Of a stretch of 64,000 nt of DNA, positions 11,901-25,215 are shown piece after piece. The translations under genes were made by a program, and so were the position numbers. The DNA lies in the NCBI RefSeq assembly GCF_001949145.1, contig NW_019091462.1, positions 280,491 to 344,490 of the forward strand, in the 5' to 3' direction. The stretch is from Acanthaster planci. Its lineage: Eukaryota; Echinodermata; Asteroidea; Valvatida; Acanthasteridae. Each line of letters starts with the position of its first letter. Position 1 is the first letter of the stretch. The notes below the pieces were generated by a model. The model worked only from the letters and a program-made list of their open reading frames with translations. It did not search any database and was not told the DNA's origin.

Positions 11901-14900
11901 GTTGTTATTCCTCTTGTAGATTTGCGTGAAGCCCTCACTCAAAAGTTCACCAGCCTCTGCAACAGAGTCCAGTCATTCACAGCTTTGTATCACTTTCAAA
12001 AGACATCCATCCTGATTGGTGGAAACAGTGGCGACATCACAGCGGGGCCCCTGAACAGGGATAGTCAAGCTGGGGACATCTGCAGGCACATACAGGAGGA
12101 AGATGATGGGTTTAGTGCCCCAGTTGGGAAGGGAGGGAAAAAGACCAAGAAGGAAGACAGGAATGTAAATCAGGTAATTAGCATATCTTGTCATTATCAT
12201 ACAGTAAAGAATGTGGTAAGATGAGAAGTGGTATAGATCAATATGGGTGTTTCACAATAGTACGTGTTTGGAAAGGGTCGGCAGATTTCATGCATTGTGA
12301 TTGGTCAATGCATTGCAAACTCTTGGAGGCACACTTTGGTGAATCGGCCGTATTGTACTAAAACTGCTCAGCATGTATCACTTTACTGCCATCATTATTT
12401 TATGTCCAAATTTCATGCCCATGCCTTTTGCTACTTCAGTTGAATTCAAATGTCAAGGCATCTTTCATTACATTGCAGATTCTTGAAGTGCAGTTACTGT
12501 TTAGATTAAGTCTGGATGAGGAACAAGAGGGGTCAGCTGGTCTGGTACCCTTTGTCCACTATCAAATCTGTGAGTTGTCATGCATATTTTGTAAATTTAT
12601 TTGGGAAGGGCATTAGATTTAGTTTAGTATGGCTTGAAGGTGGGCTGTTTGTGTGTATGTTGTTTTGTTTTTAATGGAATAAATTAAACAAATTAAACTC
12701 TTGCCGTGAAACCTTTGTGTTTAACCCTCCTTTGGTTTTACAGCACAAATATGCACAAGTGTCCAACGTCACTCTCTTGCATGTTGGTGCAGTGCACAAC
12801 ACAACACAGCTGTGCTTCTTTGAGGTGTTTACCAAGTGACCCAAAGAGTGACTTCAGCATAGGAGGGTTCATAGAATCAGAGTATCTTTTTAACAAGCCA
12901 GAGTACAAAAATTTTTTTGTCTGAATTACTTACTCAGATAATGAAGAGTGTAGACGGTCTAGTATGGTGTTGCCCATTGACGTTCCAGTCATTGTACCGA
13001 GGAACACATTAGCTGCTACTTTAGGGAAGCTGTTTTCAGCTGGAGTGTGTCGCCAACTACTTGCAATGGAACAATGCCTGAAGGACCACCTTCAGGTACT
13101 TGCAACTGTTTTGATTTTAGTAGATGAGATCTTCCAGAAGTGTAAAATCTGAAAATGTGAACATTTGTGGAAGCACATAAAAAATTTGAATTAAAAAAAA
13201 GTACTCATTTTTATCACTTATGCTGTAACTTATAACTTCTGTTGTGCTTCTTTGGACCATTTCAATGTTTGAGAAATGTTGGATTTTTCTGCCAGTGTTT
13301 ACTGACTTCTGGGTGTTCCAGATCATCATGGGGTATCATTCTATTACTTTGTTTGATTTCAGGAGTGTGGTCTAAGTGTTCCCAGACCCTACCACTATAA
13401 ATTGCCTGGAATCCCCAACCTATTTACAGTCTTGTACCCTGTAGACTTGGCAGATGACAAACTAGGTGGGTATATGTGGATGCATTTTAGTCTGGTCTTT
13501 TTCTTATGGAATGACGAGTGGGATTCCACTTAGACCTGCCCAGGACCTCTAAGCTTAATTTCCATTCTTATTAGCTCATCATTTTCAGTTGGGTACTTGT
13601 TGTGCTGTTGGAACACATTATACTCCGCTTGTGAATTAATGGCCAAGGTATGAATTCACTTGTGTTTGTTAACAGGATCCACACGTCAACATCTTCATAA
13701 CCAATTCCTGCTGCCATTGGACAGACCACGGTTTAGAAGAGCTAATGCATATTCATATCCTGATGCAAAGAAGGAGGGATATCTGTTGAACACTCATCTA
13801 GGGCTGCCACTATCTGGAGGTAAGTAGTTACTGAAAGGATGATTTAGCATGCTGTATCAGGAAAAAAAGAGAGTAAATAAGTATCAAGATTGTTCAGTAG
13901 TCTTCAGGGTATCTTATCTTATTCTTCTCACTTTTTCCTCAGTGGGGAATGGTCAGGTGTCTTTGGTTCAAGGCACCTATGCCTACCACCATTACATGCA
14001 GGACCACTTCAACGATGACAAGTGGGGGTGTGCTTATCGTTCGCTCCAGACCCTGGTGTCCTGGTTCAGGCACCAGGGGTACACACAACGCCCTGTCCCC
14101 TCCCACAAGGAGATTCAGCAGGCCTTGGTGGATGTTGGGGACAAGCCAGCCAAGTTTGTGGGTTCCAGACAATGGATTGGATCGTTTGAAGTTAGCACAG
14201 TGCTCAATCAGCTGTTTGCTGTGAGTGGTCTCATACTTCATTCACTGGAATATCAAACAGTCACTAAAAAAACTAATTTGGGGGAAGTCTTGAGGTAAGG
14301 TCCATTGGAAGCAGTGAAATTGTAGAACTGATTTCAACTGTGTCTGTAAGTCAGAAAAATTCAAGATTTAACCGTTCTTCTTCCTTTTTGAGATCCTTCA
14401 ACATCCATTTGGAGGTTTAGGAGGAATGGGCATGATGTAGGATTGTAAAGCCTTGATGTTACTTCTAGTGTGACTGCCCCTGAAAGAAACTCCTGTTGGT
14501 TGTCTGCACAAAGGAAGATTTAGGACAAGATCTGCTGAGGAAGTTATGGTTTATTCATAAAGGAGAAAATGTAAGAATCTTTAAAACTTACCTTTGTGCT
14601 GATTATTTCTCTCACCAGATTACTTGTAAGCTGCTGTACGTCAGTTCAGGAGCAGAGATGGCCAACAAGGGCAGGGAGTTGGCCTTGCACTTCCAGACTC
14701 AGGGCACACCCATCATGATAGGTGAGACACTGAACAACAATTGGAAAGATGTCAAAAGAAAAGTGTCAGTAGAATTAATGGTTCATGTGGCCTAGTGCTA
14801 AGGGTTTGTAACTTCTGATCATAGGGTTGGGGGTTTGAATCCAGCTGGTGGTAGCATGCTGTGATCCAGGGCAAGTTACTTTACCCCTATGTGCCTCTCT

Positions 14901-15950
14901 CCACCCAGGAGTAAATGGGTACCTGTGAGGGCAGACATGGATATGTTCAGCCGTTTGAACCAGGCTAGTATACTTCCAAGGGAACTGAGGTGGTTTCAGG
15001 AAAGTTCAGATGATGTGAGCCCAATGTGCAGGGATAGTGATAATAAGCGCATAGAGACATTCCATAATATGTGTTATATAAGAACTGACTATTATTATAT
15101 TCTGAAGTGATTGTGTTGAAACCCTTGATTTCATGCCTGTTTTGCCTTTCATTGTCATGGCTTCAGGTGGAGGAGTGTTAGCTCATACCATTCTTGGTGT
15201 TGACTTCAGTGAGAGCTCTGGTGATATTAAATTCCTTATTCTAGATCCTCATTACACTGGCAGTGAGGATCTGAAGGTTGTTCAAGATAAGGTGAGGCTG
15301 TCAGTAGTGTTTTTGGTTTTGCCAGTCATATTTGTGATGTATCGTTTCACTCAAGCTAGTAAGCTGTAAAATTGGGACTTTTCTTGTCAACTTTAGATAG
15401 GGAGATAATGCTTGCACATCTCAAGAGAGTAGTCCCATTGTCACTGCTTGACACCAAAAAAATTCATTGTTTCTCTGACCTTGAAAAAGCCATAGTTGCA
15501 TTGAAAAATTGTTTGGCCTTGAAAAATTTCACCTTTTTTCATTAATAATTTTGATTGTAATCTTATGTGACATCAGGAGTCGATATAACCAGGGAACTAG
15601 TCAAATAAATGGAGGAAAATTAACTGTGTAGGTGGTTCCCTCAGCTTGATAATGCTGATTGTTGTAAAGTATCCTGCTCATGAGCACAATCATCATCATC
15701 CTTCATGGTCTTGACACATTTCTGTTTCCCGTGTTTACTGCCATGGTGACATTTTTGTGCATTACATTCATACTACACACCACCAACACAATTTACCCCA
15801 ATCCAAAATGAGTAAAGTTACAGAATGGAACCATGTGGTGGTTTTATTTCTATTCCCATACAGGGCTGGTGTGGCTGGAAAGGTGTTGACTTCTGGGACC
15901 AGACTGCTTACTACAACATGTGTATGCCCCAGAGACCCATAGAGTTTTAA
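8960..15950 (+). CDS. UFSP2: UFM1-specific protease 2 with N-terminal extension
   Basis: Cysteine protease that matures UFM1 and removes it from substrates at the ER and ribosome. Exons: 8960-9004, 10284-10461, 10762-10856, 11259-11475, 11920-12173, 12479-12569, 12938-13095, 13363-13465, 13676-13819, 13943-14220, 14619-14721, 15167-15291 and 15864-15950 (stop TAA). All phases agree; 1878 nt, 625 residues, against about 469 in human. Catalytic residues by position in this model: Cys458 in [10 protein letters not shown], Tyr446 in HHYMQD, and Asp582 and His584 in LDPHYTG; the C-terminal GWCGWKG...FW and PQRP blocks follow. Residues up to about 155 ([15 protein letters not shown] onward, with [20 protein letters not shown]) have no counterpart in human UFSP2. 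The ATG lies in a YY1-like context. Introns hold a 59 bp hairpin (intron 1), a hairpin-family fragment (intron 10) and a SINE (intron 11). An open stretch at 12743-12835 is not an exon: it breaks phase. Confidence 0.93.
9815..9873. repeat. Perfect 24 bp inverted repeat (hairpin) in UFSP2 intron 1
   Basis: The arm at 9815-9838 (starts TTAACCCTAACACTCCTCAA) is perfectly complementary to 9850-9873, with an 11 nt loop (9839-9849). The transcript could fold into a 59 nt stem-loop on either strand. Parts of the sequence recur at 14391, 18612 and 34051, which suggests a dispersed element and not a unique RNA gene. Confidence 0.8.
14391..14430. repeat. Fragment of ATCCTTCA...GGAGG hairpin-repeat family
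   Basis: AGATCCTTCAACATCCAT, then GGAGG, then TTTAGGAGGA, is nearly identical to 34051-34090 and shares the ATCCTTCA...GGAGG order with the perfect hairpin at 9815-9873. It lies in UFSP2 intron 10, between exons 10 and 11. Confidence 0.5.
14784..15100 (+). mobile_element. tRNA-derived SINE in UFSP2 intron 11
   Basis: The head is tRNA-like: an A-box region GTGGCCTAGTGCTAAGG (about 14788-14804) and a B box GGTTTGAATCC (14832-14842). The body contains AGGGCAAGTTACTTTACCCC and CCACCCAGGAGTAAATGGG, a layout typical of deuterostome and marine invertebrate SINEs. The tail has TGTTATATAAGAACTGACTA and ends in a short ATT repeat. The order head, body, ATT tail gives the + orientation. It is non-coding. 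Confidence 0.8.
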
Positions 15951-18900
15951 CCATTCAACCCGGCACGTGCAATTTCTTGCAGCGGAAAGGGGCGTCGAGT
16001 TTGTGAAGTTCATTTGCAAAGTTTTAGACGTGGCAGATTATCAAATTTTCAATTCACCCAGTCACTGGACATTATTTCATTGAATTGCTAGCTCATGCCC
16101 TGTGTAGCCTAACCTTGCTACACCTGGTTTTGTTTTGTTTTGTATTGCATTCCAGGCAAACTTTGATGTCAATCTTGGTCTCAGTCCTAGAGCCCATAAT
16201 GACAAAGACGCTGGCATTGCTGCACATCACATGCACCAGCCTATTTTATGCTATTGACTTCACCGAGATTTGGGAAGGAAAAAAATGGTTTCCAAAAGTG
16301 GTACATGTGCATATGCACCTCCTCACCTCGTCTTGTTATCAATGTTCTCTTTTTGATGTTCCTTATTACAGCACCAAAAACAAATCATTAAATCTGGCAC
16401 CAGACTTAACATTAATTGCAGTCAAGTTCACATTGTTATTCAGACTTGGACCGCAACAGTTGTCTAACAAAAGGGTGATTTTTTGATGGTGTCATTTGCA
16501 CTTTATAAAAACAATCAGTGTTTTCTTGTCATTTTCATGAACAAGTAAATTGTATACATTAAATAGATTACTTGTGAAGACTTTCTTTGCTTAATATACC
16601 TTCAGCTGATTCCTGTCACATAACCCAAGGAGCTGACTATGAGGATTGAAGTGTGCTCTGACATTTTTGCTGGAAACCTTTTGTACAGTTTAGACAAGTT
16701 TACATAGGTGTGGGGCCAATAGTTATGTTACGGCAGGTTGAAAAAACCCTGAAATCAGGCTATTGCTGGACGGCAATGTATGTACCCTCAGTAAGAGACT
16801 AGAATCTTTTTTCGCAAACTATGCTTTTTTCATTTTTTTTTTAATTTGGCTTCATTTGGGTAAGTTTCAAACAGATTTTCTCCTCTTCCGCTTTACAAAA
16901 GCTTCTGATTTTACCAAATAACTTTTTTCTTGTCTTATTTTATGAAATCATGAACACCGAGAAAAAAACAACTCCAAATTTATGTTACACTTTTCTTGAA
17001 ATGTTTTATTTGATAATTACAAGTAGATGCCTACTTACAGTGGTTAATATAAATAACTTGGATACAGTAATTCCCCTGTACATGTGTGCCTGACGTGATG
17101 GACAGTTGAACACTCCCAGCATCATTCACTTGTCTTCTGAATCATTTAACTTTACAAAAAGACAAAACAAATGAAGACAAAAATCTGCACAAACTGAAGC
17201 TAACTTGTCCTTCAGAAAGGGGTTACTTTTTTTTGCATTCCATGTCCTGCTTATTGAGGTAAACATAACATCAAATGAACTTTTCAAATGATGGGATTTG
17301 GACAAACATGGGGGGAAGCAGTAACAAAAGGATGCCTGTTAAGAAAGGCGAATCATGTAACGCTACTGGATATCAATGTAGCTGCCCTGTGCTGAAATGT
17401 GGCAATTTCATCCCTTGTTTTGATTTTCTTGGGGGTTATTTGTGGCTGGTATGTGGTATTTCATTGCCAAATACATTTGGTGGGCAGAATGTTCTCATTG
17501 CCATTCTCATTGGAACCTCTGTAAGAGTTACAATTTTAATAACTCAACGTAAGTATTTTCTGGTAAGACAAAAATAAAGATTTTTTTCAGCAACAATTAA
17601 ACACACATTTGGAATAATTTACAAACCAAAAAGTCACTTGGATTCTATTTTCCTTTACATTTAACAAAGCAACAACACCACATCTAATTTCCGCAGGAGG
17701 CCTGGGTAGAAAAATCATAATTATTTTAACATTTTATATTTGTACATTTTGTTGCTCTATGTTGAAGCCAGGCAAGATGTACACTGATTCACTCTTTCAA
17801 ATTTGTAATACACATATCAAAAAAATTTACAGAAGATAATTTCTTTGAGTCTATTAAATTATTTTTGAAGGCTTCTGAAATGCCTGTGCTTAGTGTTCTT
17901 CTCAAATTGCTACTATTTTTAAGGGTGATAGATAGATTTAATTTTCATCACTAACATCCACATACATGTAGATGCTCCATACTCGGTCAAAACTATTAAC
18001 ACATTAAGATATTACTAACAAACTGTTACTGAAAATATTACAGTTCCTGTCCTTCATGACTACATTGTGTTATAAAGAAAAAAAATCCTATAAAAAAGAA
18101 ACTTTCCTTTTGCAAGTACGTAGTATGTATGTCCTTTTTGACACATGGAAGCCACTTAGTGAGGTAAAGAAAAAGTGACTTGAGAATGAAACATCTTTTT
18201 GAAAAAAAAAAAAAGAAAAGAATGTTTGGGCAGCTTTAAGGAAAAACGACCAGTTGTCTTGAAGTAATATTACCCCACTTTTCCAGATGCAGTGTTCAAT
18301 ATATAACTGACACACAGCTCAAATGTCTCATTCACCCATGGTGAATGGGACTTACTAGTCCAGTGAAAATCATTCTTTTTCCTACAGTGTCGTATGTGCG
18401 TGGTATGACTTATGCCAGATGCACCATTGCTAAACACAAAAGGGCATTAATTTGAAGGAATGACACAAAAACCTGTGAAAAACTGATGTTTAAAAATATT
18501 GTTTCCATGATTGGTATTTCTGGAACACTGAAAACATTCAATATGTTCAAAATTGAGAGTACGTAAAATTTGTACAGAACCTTTGAGTGATTTGAAATCA
18601 CTTTAAACTTGTTAACCCTAACAATCCTCAAATTTCAATATGATTTTACATACACCCTTGGGGTTATGGTAAAAAAAAAAAAATCAAATGACAAGGATCT
18701 GTACGTCACTTATACAGAACTAATACCGAGTGGCTTTAGGTGGAAAGAGTACATGCGTTGATGAGAAATGCATGATGCCATGAACTGGTTATTTCCCATA
18801 GGTATGCTTTTCCAGTTGGAACTAGGAATACAGATGCAGTCTTACAGTTTAAGAGGGAAATAAAACAATAAAAAACAACAATGTGTCATTTTATTTTAAG

Positions 18901-20460
18901 ACAGCCAGTGGGATATTCATACTTTAGTATGTAAGTGAAGATTGATCTCAGGGGGGGGCAAACACTGGAACAAACCTTAAGCAGGCAGAAATGGACCTAA
19001 TTGAAGCTAGGTTCTGTTATGAATTCTTTTCTGCAAAAACATCAAAATCCGCATACATGTATGGCTCTAGCAGTTTTCCCAATACAGTCCAAGAACATGT
19101 GTGGTTACATTTTGGGCATAGTAGAGTATACATGGCCCATCTGACCCAGCAGGCTGTTGCCTTGATTGGCTGTGCCAAATTAAGTTTCTAAAAAGCCCAA
19201 TAGAGGGTTTGCATGGCTGTCATCTTGCAGGCCAGTGCATGTTTCACAGGGTATGCAAAGAGGCTTCCCTGTGGAACAAAAAGAACTGCCCTGCAAGATG
19301 GCGACCAAACAAGGCCTCTATATTAATTTGCGTCTCTCTCTGGATTTAATAAGGGTTTAACTCCAACACCTCTTACCTGACCAGATTCAACACCATGAAA
19401 ATTTGGTGGCAAATTTTTTACACTTCAATATGGCACATCCATCACCATGCGGTGATATTCAGCCCCAAACACTTTGGAAGAGTTAGTAAGAATGGGGCTG
19501 AACACTACCTTGTTTCTGAAAGCACATGCACAAATTTGAATACACATGATCCATCATAAATTCCGCACCCACCATCCCAAAAGCACAGCCGTGTGAACTA
19601 ACCTATCCCATTTTAACAGAAGTTTTAACAGAAATCATTTTTTGAAGTTGAAATTCACAAGAGTGAAAATGACAATATCCTACTGAATGATAAATAGGTC
19701 TGTAGTTACCAGGAACTGCAAAGCCTGTGGTGTTTATGTGCTGTGACATGTTACCTTAGTCTGTATTTATACATGTATGCAAGGAACTCAACGATACCCC
19801 CCCAGTCTTTTGACAAAATACATTCCAGTGACTTGGGATGCTAGCGATAAACTGGAAGGCAAAAAGAGTTAAAGATACTTTTCAAAGAACCAAAGATGTT
19901 CCTATATCTGTCAAGGGTGAGGTAAATGAATGAAGGAACGAAAGTCTTTGATCTGGGTGATGGGTATTTGGGCTGCAACAACAGAAGGCTAAGAACTTAT
20001 GCCCAAGTACATTAAATGCAGCCAATCGAATACACGTTTATTACTAGGAACCTTAGGCTTCCACAATTTTATGCAAGAAATGACATAATTTCTATATATA
20101 TTACATAATAAAAGACGAAACAAGCAAGGGAAAAAAAAAAGAAATCACTTGTCAAAACCCCTGTAAAGTAAATTTACTTTTTCTTTAGCCTTTACATCCA
20201 CTGCACTTAATGGCTCCTGTCAAAGCTGTCCTTGCTTCAACTATCACAAAAACCTCTTGGCAGAATTTAATTTGTACACAAATAACAAACTATGTGTATT
20301 CTCCTCTCCTGTGAAAAATGTCTTTTACTTCTCGAATTAGGAGGAAGTCGTGGTGACTGCTCTGGAGGTCTAGGGGCTCAACAAAGGATTGGGACTAGAC
20401 TAATACATGTATTTGGAGTTTAGTTGTAAGGGGGAGTGATGACGATGAATGGATGTGGGG
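15951..20460. other. Convergent 3' region of UFSP2 and UBE2A
   Basis: No coding exon was recognised in this 4.5 kb. It should contain the UFSP2 3' UTR on the left and a long UBE2A 3' UTR on the right. The DNA is A+T-rich, with many short homopolymers (for example 18201-18215) and candidate poly(A) hexamers on both strands. A TTAACCCTAACA fragment at 18612 resembles one hairpin arm of the 9815 repeat. A 100-residue open frame at 17275-17577 resembles no family I know. Confidence 0.5.
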
Positions 20461-23400
20461 TCATTGGTCATCCAGCCAGCTTTGTTCACATATGGCGGCA
20501 ACTTTCTTCTCGTATTCCCGTCTGTTCTCTTGGTAAAGTTGGGCTGCCTGGCTGTTGGCAGGACTATTGGGGTTGGGCTCGTCAAGTAATGACTGAAAGT
20601 GAAACAAACATTGGACAAAACAGATGTTTACATTCCCATTCTATGTAACAGGTAGGGGGCTCAATTCAGAACTGCAGCTAGCTGTGCTAGGGCAATTGAT
20701 GCACATTCATGAGGTGGGTGCAGGTTCGAATCTCACCACGGGGTACAGAGTTTGTTCCTTTGAAAAAGGGTACTGTGCATGGGATCTCCACTGACAATGT
20801 TCGAGTTGTATGCATGGTTGATAAACTGCTAAGCTATGCCTGAGGCTGTCTACATTTACTGTGTTTGTTCCCAGTTAAGACAGATTCTGAATTGACAACA
20901 TATCAGGAGAAATGACATCACATGGTCCTGGGGTAGGACGCTCCAAAAATACAGAAAAAGAATACCTGTATAGATGTTAATATTGCAGACACGTCGTAAG
21001 TCGGACTCCAACGATTTTGAAGGATATCAAGACAAATACCACCATCAGCATATACTGGAGGTTGGGAGAGAAAAAGCAACGAGACAAAGTTGTCAATACG
21101 GAGAGCATCTAAATGGAACACAGATGCATGTAGATGTGTGGTAAGTGGTTGGGACTCCTGATTTAAGCCAGCAATGCCAAGAATGCCCAGGGTAAGTCAC
21201 CATGTGCTTACGGTGCTTTTTTGTTTTCTTTTGTACAAGAATTTTGCCAATTGACTCACAAATTATGAAACTTGAAGATTACAATAAGTACTAGAGTCAT
21301 TCTATTAATTTGGGTTCCATTTTTTTTTCTGTCCCTACGCACATTCATTAATTTCCAAGAGTGATTAAGTAATGCAAGATATCAGCCAAACAAATCACAA
21401 TAGTTTGAAATCCTTTTCAATAATGTCCCTTGTCAAATTACACAGGTCAGGTGTAACAAGGATGGAAGATTGTATCACATTTGACCGCAAATTTATAGAT
21501 CGACTCATTTGCCAGTCAGTACTTGACACAAACATTAAAAAAACTAACAGCTCATTAATTTATTCTTTCAATGCTATACCAATGTAATGAAAACTTACAC
21601 TTACCATTGGGGTGAAACATCTTTGTAACAAATTTGACAGTTGGGGGCTTATTCGGGTATTCTTCTGTGAAATCGATTTTCAACTTGAAAGTACCTGGAA
21701 GATGAAAAGTCAAATGTGCAGTTGACTAGATATCAATTTTAACCATTAGCACTAGAGATCTGCTAAAAGCAAAGATAAGGTTTTGTGTCAAATTAGGGAG
21801 ATCTAGACTCTGGGCCCCAGCAAACATGATGTGACATGGGATTCCATGCCTTATGACTGTTATTAGGACTAAAAACTATGTTGACAGTATTCATATCTAC
21901 ATTCATTACTCACTGAAGGAAATTACTTCAACTCTGTTTCCTGTGAATGAAACCATATTTTCTTGTGTAGCGCAATACATGCAATTTTTCATTGCTACAT
22001 TATCAAATAAACAGTCAAACCCAGGCTGTAGGCCAGTCAGTGACTCATCTTTGATTACAGATTACACCTACCGTCTTCGAAAGGTGTGTCTGCTGGCCTA
22101 AAAGGAAAAAAGTACACAAGAACAAGACTGACAATTAGTTTTGAGAAAACTATATCACTGTTTCAATATATTGAACAAATTTAATTTGTTGTGGATTATC
22201 AGAACAACTTGCCAAAGAGTTTTTGGTTCATGACAACTGCAGAGCTTCTCGTTATACGAGTATTTAGTAACATGGCAAGTGTTGAACCCTCTCAAAAAAG
22301 GTAACAGGATTTCTATCCATTTAAGAGGGATAGGAAGTTGCACAGAACATGTTTACTGTTAAAAGTTGTGGCTTATGCGCTTTAAGGACAGAGACCTACA
22401 GATAACTGTTATTTTACACAAAGCTTGTCATACAAGTTTATATATCACTTAGTCCCAGTACCATGGCAAATTTGAAGAAAACTTCAGGTTGTGTTACAAT
22501 GCATATCTGGACCAAAAATTCTTTTGTCAAAACTGTTAATTTTGACATTTAATCACCTCATCATATCCCTCTGACAAACTTTTTATAAGCGCCTTGTATC
22601 CAAGCTCAGAAAATAATGATTAAGAAAAGTACTTGGATGGAGGCTTAGCTAATCAAGGCTGACATACTGGGTGGCGACAAACATCAACTATCATTGACCG
22701 TTAAGGGGTGCCTTACCCAAATATGACAGCATTCCATATCATGATATTGTTCTCTGAAGGCGCACCGCTCACACCGGCTGGAGGATCCTCTTGTAGTCTG
22801 GGAACCAAGATAGATGAGTGCAAGCAAAACACATCAACAGTCATAGTCTCAATCAACTTTATATTTCTACACCATGACACTGTGGTATACAGTAAAGTGA
22901 TACCCTAGCAAAGAGAACTAATCTTTACAATAGACTACCTTTGTTCAGAAAGGCTGTGAATGCACAAAGTTAGACATATTTTGTACTAAAAAATTAACAG
23001 CAAGGTAGTGAAATCTTAATTTTTTTTCAGTTGTGCATAGGAAATTATATGTATGGGAAAGTAGAATCATTTCTTGGACTTAGCCCACAAGAATAATTCT
23101 AATATTAAATTGATGTGTTGATCATTCCACGTTCAATCAGTTTTGTGTTCAATTAAGTATTAAAAAAACGATTAAATGGACAGAACAGCCAAAAGTTCTT
23201 CAACCAAAACTCCAAATACAGTACATGTTTCCTTTGGTTTATCTTAAAATGGTCTAATAAGCGAATGTAGTCTGGTTCCTTGACTTGGATGGAGATATGT
23301 TTTGATGAATCTAAAATGCCTGAGTCTGGTAACAAGACGAAAAACAAAATGGCATGATTCGACTGAGTGGTTGTCTTTTGCCAAACTCCGGTTAGAAATT

Positions 23401-24058
23401 TGAAGTTTTCTTGCTTAAATGTTGTAAAAATTTACCTAAACTACGCCTTTCAGGATTGAGTAATGATTCCTTAAGGTCAAAATGTTTGTTAGTTTGAGAA
23501 AGTGGACTTTGTTTCCTTATTATACATGTTAGAGGAACAGGGTGTTAATGGTAATGAACCCCCAAACCATGATATACATTGCATAATCATAATCATCTCG
23601 TTTGATTTGATCGTGTTGGTGGCTACATTGTCATTAAAACCATCCATAACTTTAGGGGCCTACTTAGACTTAGTGCCGCTTGTCAGTTGGCTTTATTCTT
23701 TTCTTTGCTTTTCTTTTTTTTTTGGCCTCAAATTCGGCATCACTGACAATGCAGCAGTGTTTACACTTAACTCGAGTGGGCTTGTTGCAAACTTCTACTG
23801 TGGCAGTACACACAATTCACAATTTGGAACGTAACACTAACAGTAATAACGCCATTTCGGAAAGAAAACCGCAACATGTACATCATGTTCATCATACGTA
23901 CGATGATAAGTAGGCCTACATGTATGTATTAAGTACAGACGTACACATACATGACATACAAAATACGAGTTCAGACTTGGGCTAGTTCAATTCTCGAGTT
24001 GAAATGATACTTACTTTCTGAAATCTCTCATTAAACGCCTCCTTGCCGGAGTAGACAT
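20461..24058 (-). CDS. UBE2A: Ubiquitin-conjugating enzyme E2 A/B (RAD6)
   Basis: E2 enzyme that works with RAD18 and RNF20/40-type E3 ligases in PCNA and histone H2B ubiquitination. Exons in coding order: 24058-24015, 22797-22717, 22097-22072, 21694-21605, 21054-20966 and 20592-20461 (stop TGA). All phases agree; 462 nt, 153 residues, one more than the vertebrate proteins. The protein starts [20 protein letters not shown] and carries [17 protein letters not shown], with the HPN motif and catalytic Cys88, then [16 protein letters not shown] and [20 protein letters not shown]. The C terminus SWLDDQ differs from the vertebrate ends. Vertebrates have two near-identical copies (A and B); this single gene is probably orthologous to both. 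The third exon is only 26 nt. The intron 20593-20965 holds a tRNA-like repeat. The gene is divergent with LRBA. Confidence 0.95.
20675..20870 (+). mobile_element. Probable tRNA-derived SINE fragment in UBE2A last intron
   Basis: TAGCTGTGCTAGG is followed about 35 nt later by a B box GGTTCGAATCT (20723-20733), as in a tRNA-like SINE head. The sequence after the head has no clear SINE body and the ends are approximate. It lies between the last two UBE2A exons. An old tRNA pseudogene is an alternative. Confidence 0.45.
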
Positions 24059-24105
24059 TTTAGTTAAACGAAAATCCAAACCCTAATGTGCTTTATACTC
24101 GGGAA

Positions 24106-24113
24106 ACTTCCGG
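24106..24113. promoter_or_regulatory. ETS-type site upstream of UBE2A
   Basis: ACTTCCGG, the consensus of ETS/GABP factors common in housekeeping promoters, lies 48 bp upstream of the UBE2A start codon. Its role is inferred. Confidence 0.4.
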
Positions 24114-24711
24114 TATCATAGGAGAAAAAAGACAACGATCACCGGGATATCCCAAGCCTGTAACATGCAATTCTCACTGTGTTGTCAAAGATGACGTCAC
24201 TAAATTTAACCATGACGTTTCTTGTATTGCGCCCCCTCTTGCTCAGCATCGGTCAACCTTCATTGGCCATTTCTCAACCTCAGGGTTGTCGTATGGCTTT
24301 ATAGCAACATAAGAAATTTCCATAAAGCTGTATTAAAAAAATTTCTTAACTTACGGGATAATTTACATGTATTCAGACGGAACTTTATTAAGAATTAATT
24401 AAGGCGGAGATTTATTAAGAATTTGTTGTATAAACTTGATAAAATGTTTTTAAATAATGACTGTTTCAAACTCATTATTAAACAGAATAAATAACTGTAT
24501 TGAGGTTGCATCTCTGCAGAATTTAATAAAAAGTTACTGTGATGTCGTTTTATTTGATGTTTGCTTTTGTTTTACTTAGGTCCTAATCATGATTTCTCTA
24601 TTTACTCCCCGTTCATCCTGCGCATGCGCAAAGAACATCTTGATACGACTTGAAAAGAGGCTAGTCTAATGCAAGGGAATTATTTAATGGAAATTCCCTG
24701 CACGCCACAAT

Positions 24712-24783
24712 GACTCTGTGGCGCAACGGTAGCGCGTCTGACTCCAGATCAGAAGGTTGCGTGTTCGAATCACGTCAGGGTCA
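24712..24783 (+). tRNA. tRNA-Trp (CCA anticodon)
   Basis: The 72 nt fold as a complete cloverleaf: acceptor GACTCTG/CAGGGTC with one G-T pair, D stem GCGC/GCGC, anticodon stem TCTGA/TCAGA around the loop CTCCAGA (anticodon CCA), a five-base variable region, T stem GCGTG/CACGT with loop TTCGAAT, and A as discriminator. There is no intron and the CCA tail is not encoded, as expected for a nuclear gene. A T6 run at 24792-24797 is a good pol III terminator. It lies between the divergent UBE2A and LRBA promoters. Trp identity is read directly from the anticodon. Confidence 0.95.
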
Positions 24784-24791
24784 AGTTTGTG

Positions 24792-24797
24792 TTTTTT
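24792..24797 (+). terminator. Pol III T-run terminator of tRNA-Trp
   Basis: Six T residues begin nine bases after the tRNA 3' end, the usual RNA polymerase III stop. Confidence 0.75.
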
Positions 24798-24884
24798 CAG
24801 CATTGTTTTAAATTAATTTCTAAAAACCTTACAATCAAAAACTTATGCAGCTTCCCATACTTCACTATTTGAATTGTATCTTTT

Positions 24885-25215
24885 TATAACTATTCAGGCA
24901 TTTATATAGCGTTCTTGCACAAACTGGTATCACAACGCTTTGACAAAAAATAAAGTAATAGGGAATAGGAAATGTAAATCATAATGGGCTTGCAGCTAAA
25001 GAAAAGTGGAAAAGAAGAGTTGTAGGCATAGTTTAATGTAATTCTTTGGTTTGAAGCGATTTTTTAAGGTCAGCAAGGAAAGTTGCGCGACGGATTTCAG
25101 GGGGAAGATTATTCCAAATGGAAGAGTGAGTTTTGGGCTTTGTGAAAATTCTGTAATTTCTGTTATGGTTTCAGAACTGATAGGAAGCGAGTGACATCTC
25201 CCTTTCTCTAGATAG
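24885..25215. repeat. Possible dispersed repeat between tRNA-Trp and LRBA
   Basis: The phrase TTTATATAGCGTTCTTGCACAAA and, further on, GGGGGAAGATTATTCCAAATGG resemble parts of multi-copy elements I associate with marine invertebrate genomes. Only one copy is in the window, so this rests on recollection, and the ends are approximate. It shows no coding potential that I trust. Confidence 0.3.

Noticed and set aside
12743-12835. Open stretch after an AG in UFSP2 that reads like an exon ([15 protein letters not shown]...)
   Set aside because: It is out of phase with the preceding exon and runs into a stop. The exon at 12938-13095 joins in phase and matches the known UFSP2 sequence.
17275-17577. 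100-residue open frame between UFSP2 and UBE2A
   Set aside because: No family resemblance and no splice or promoter context; it lies where 3' UTRs are expected.
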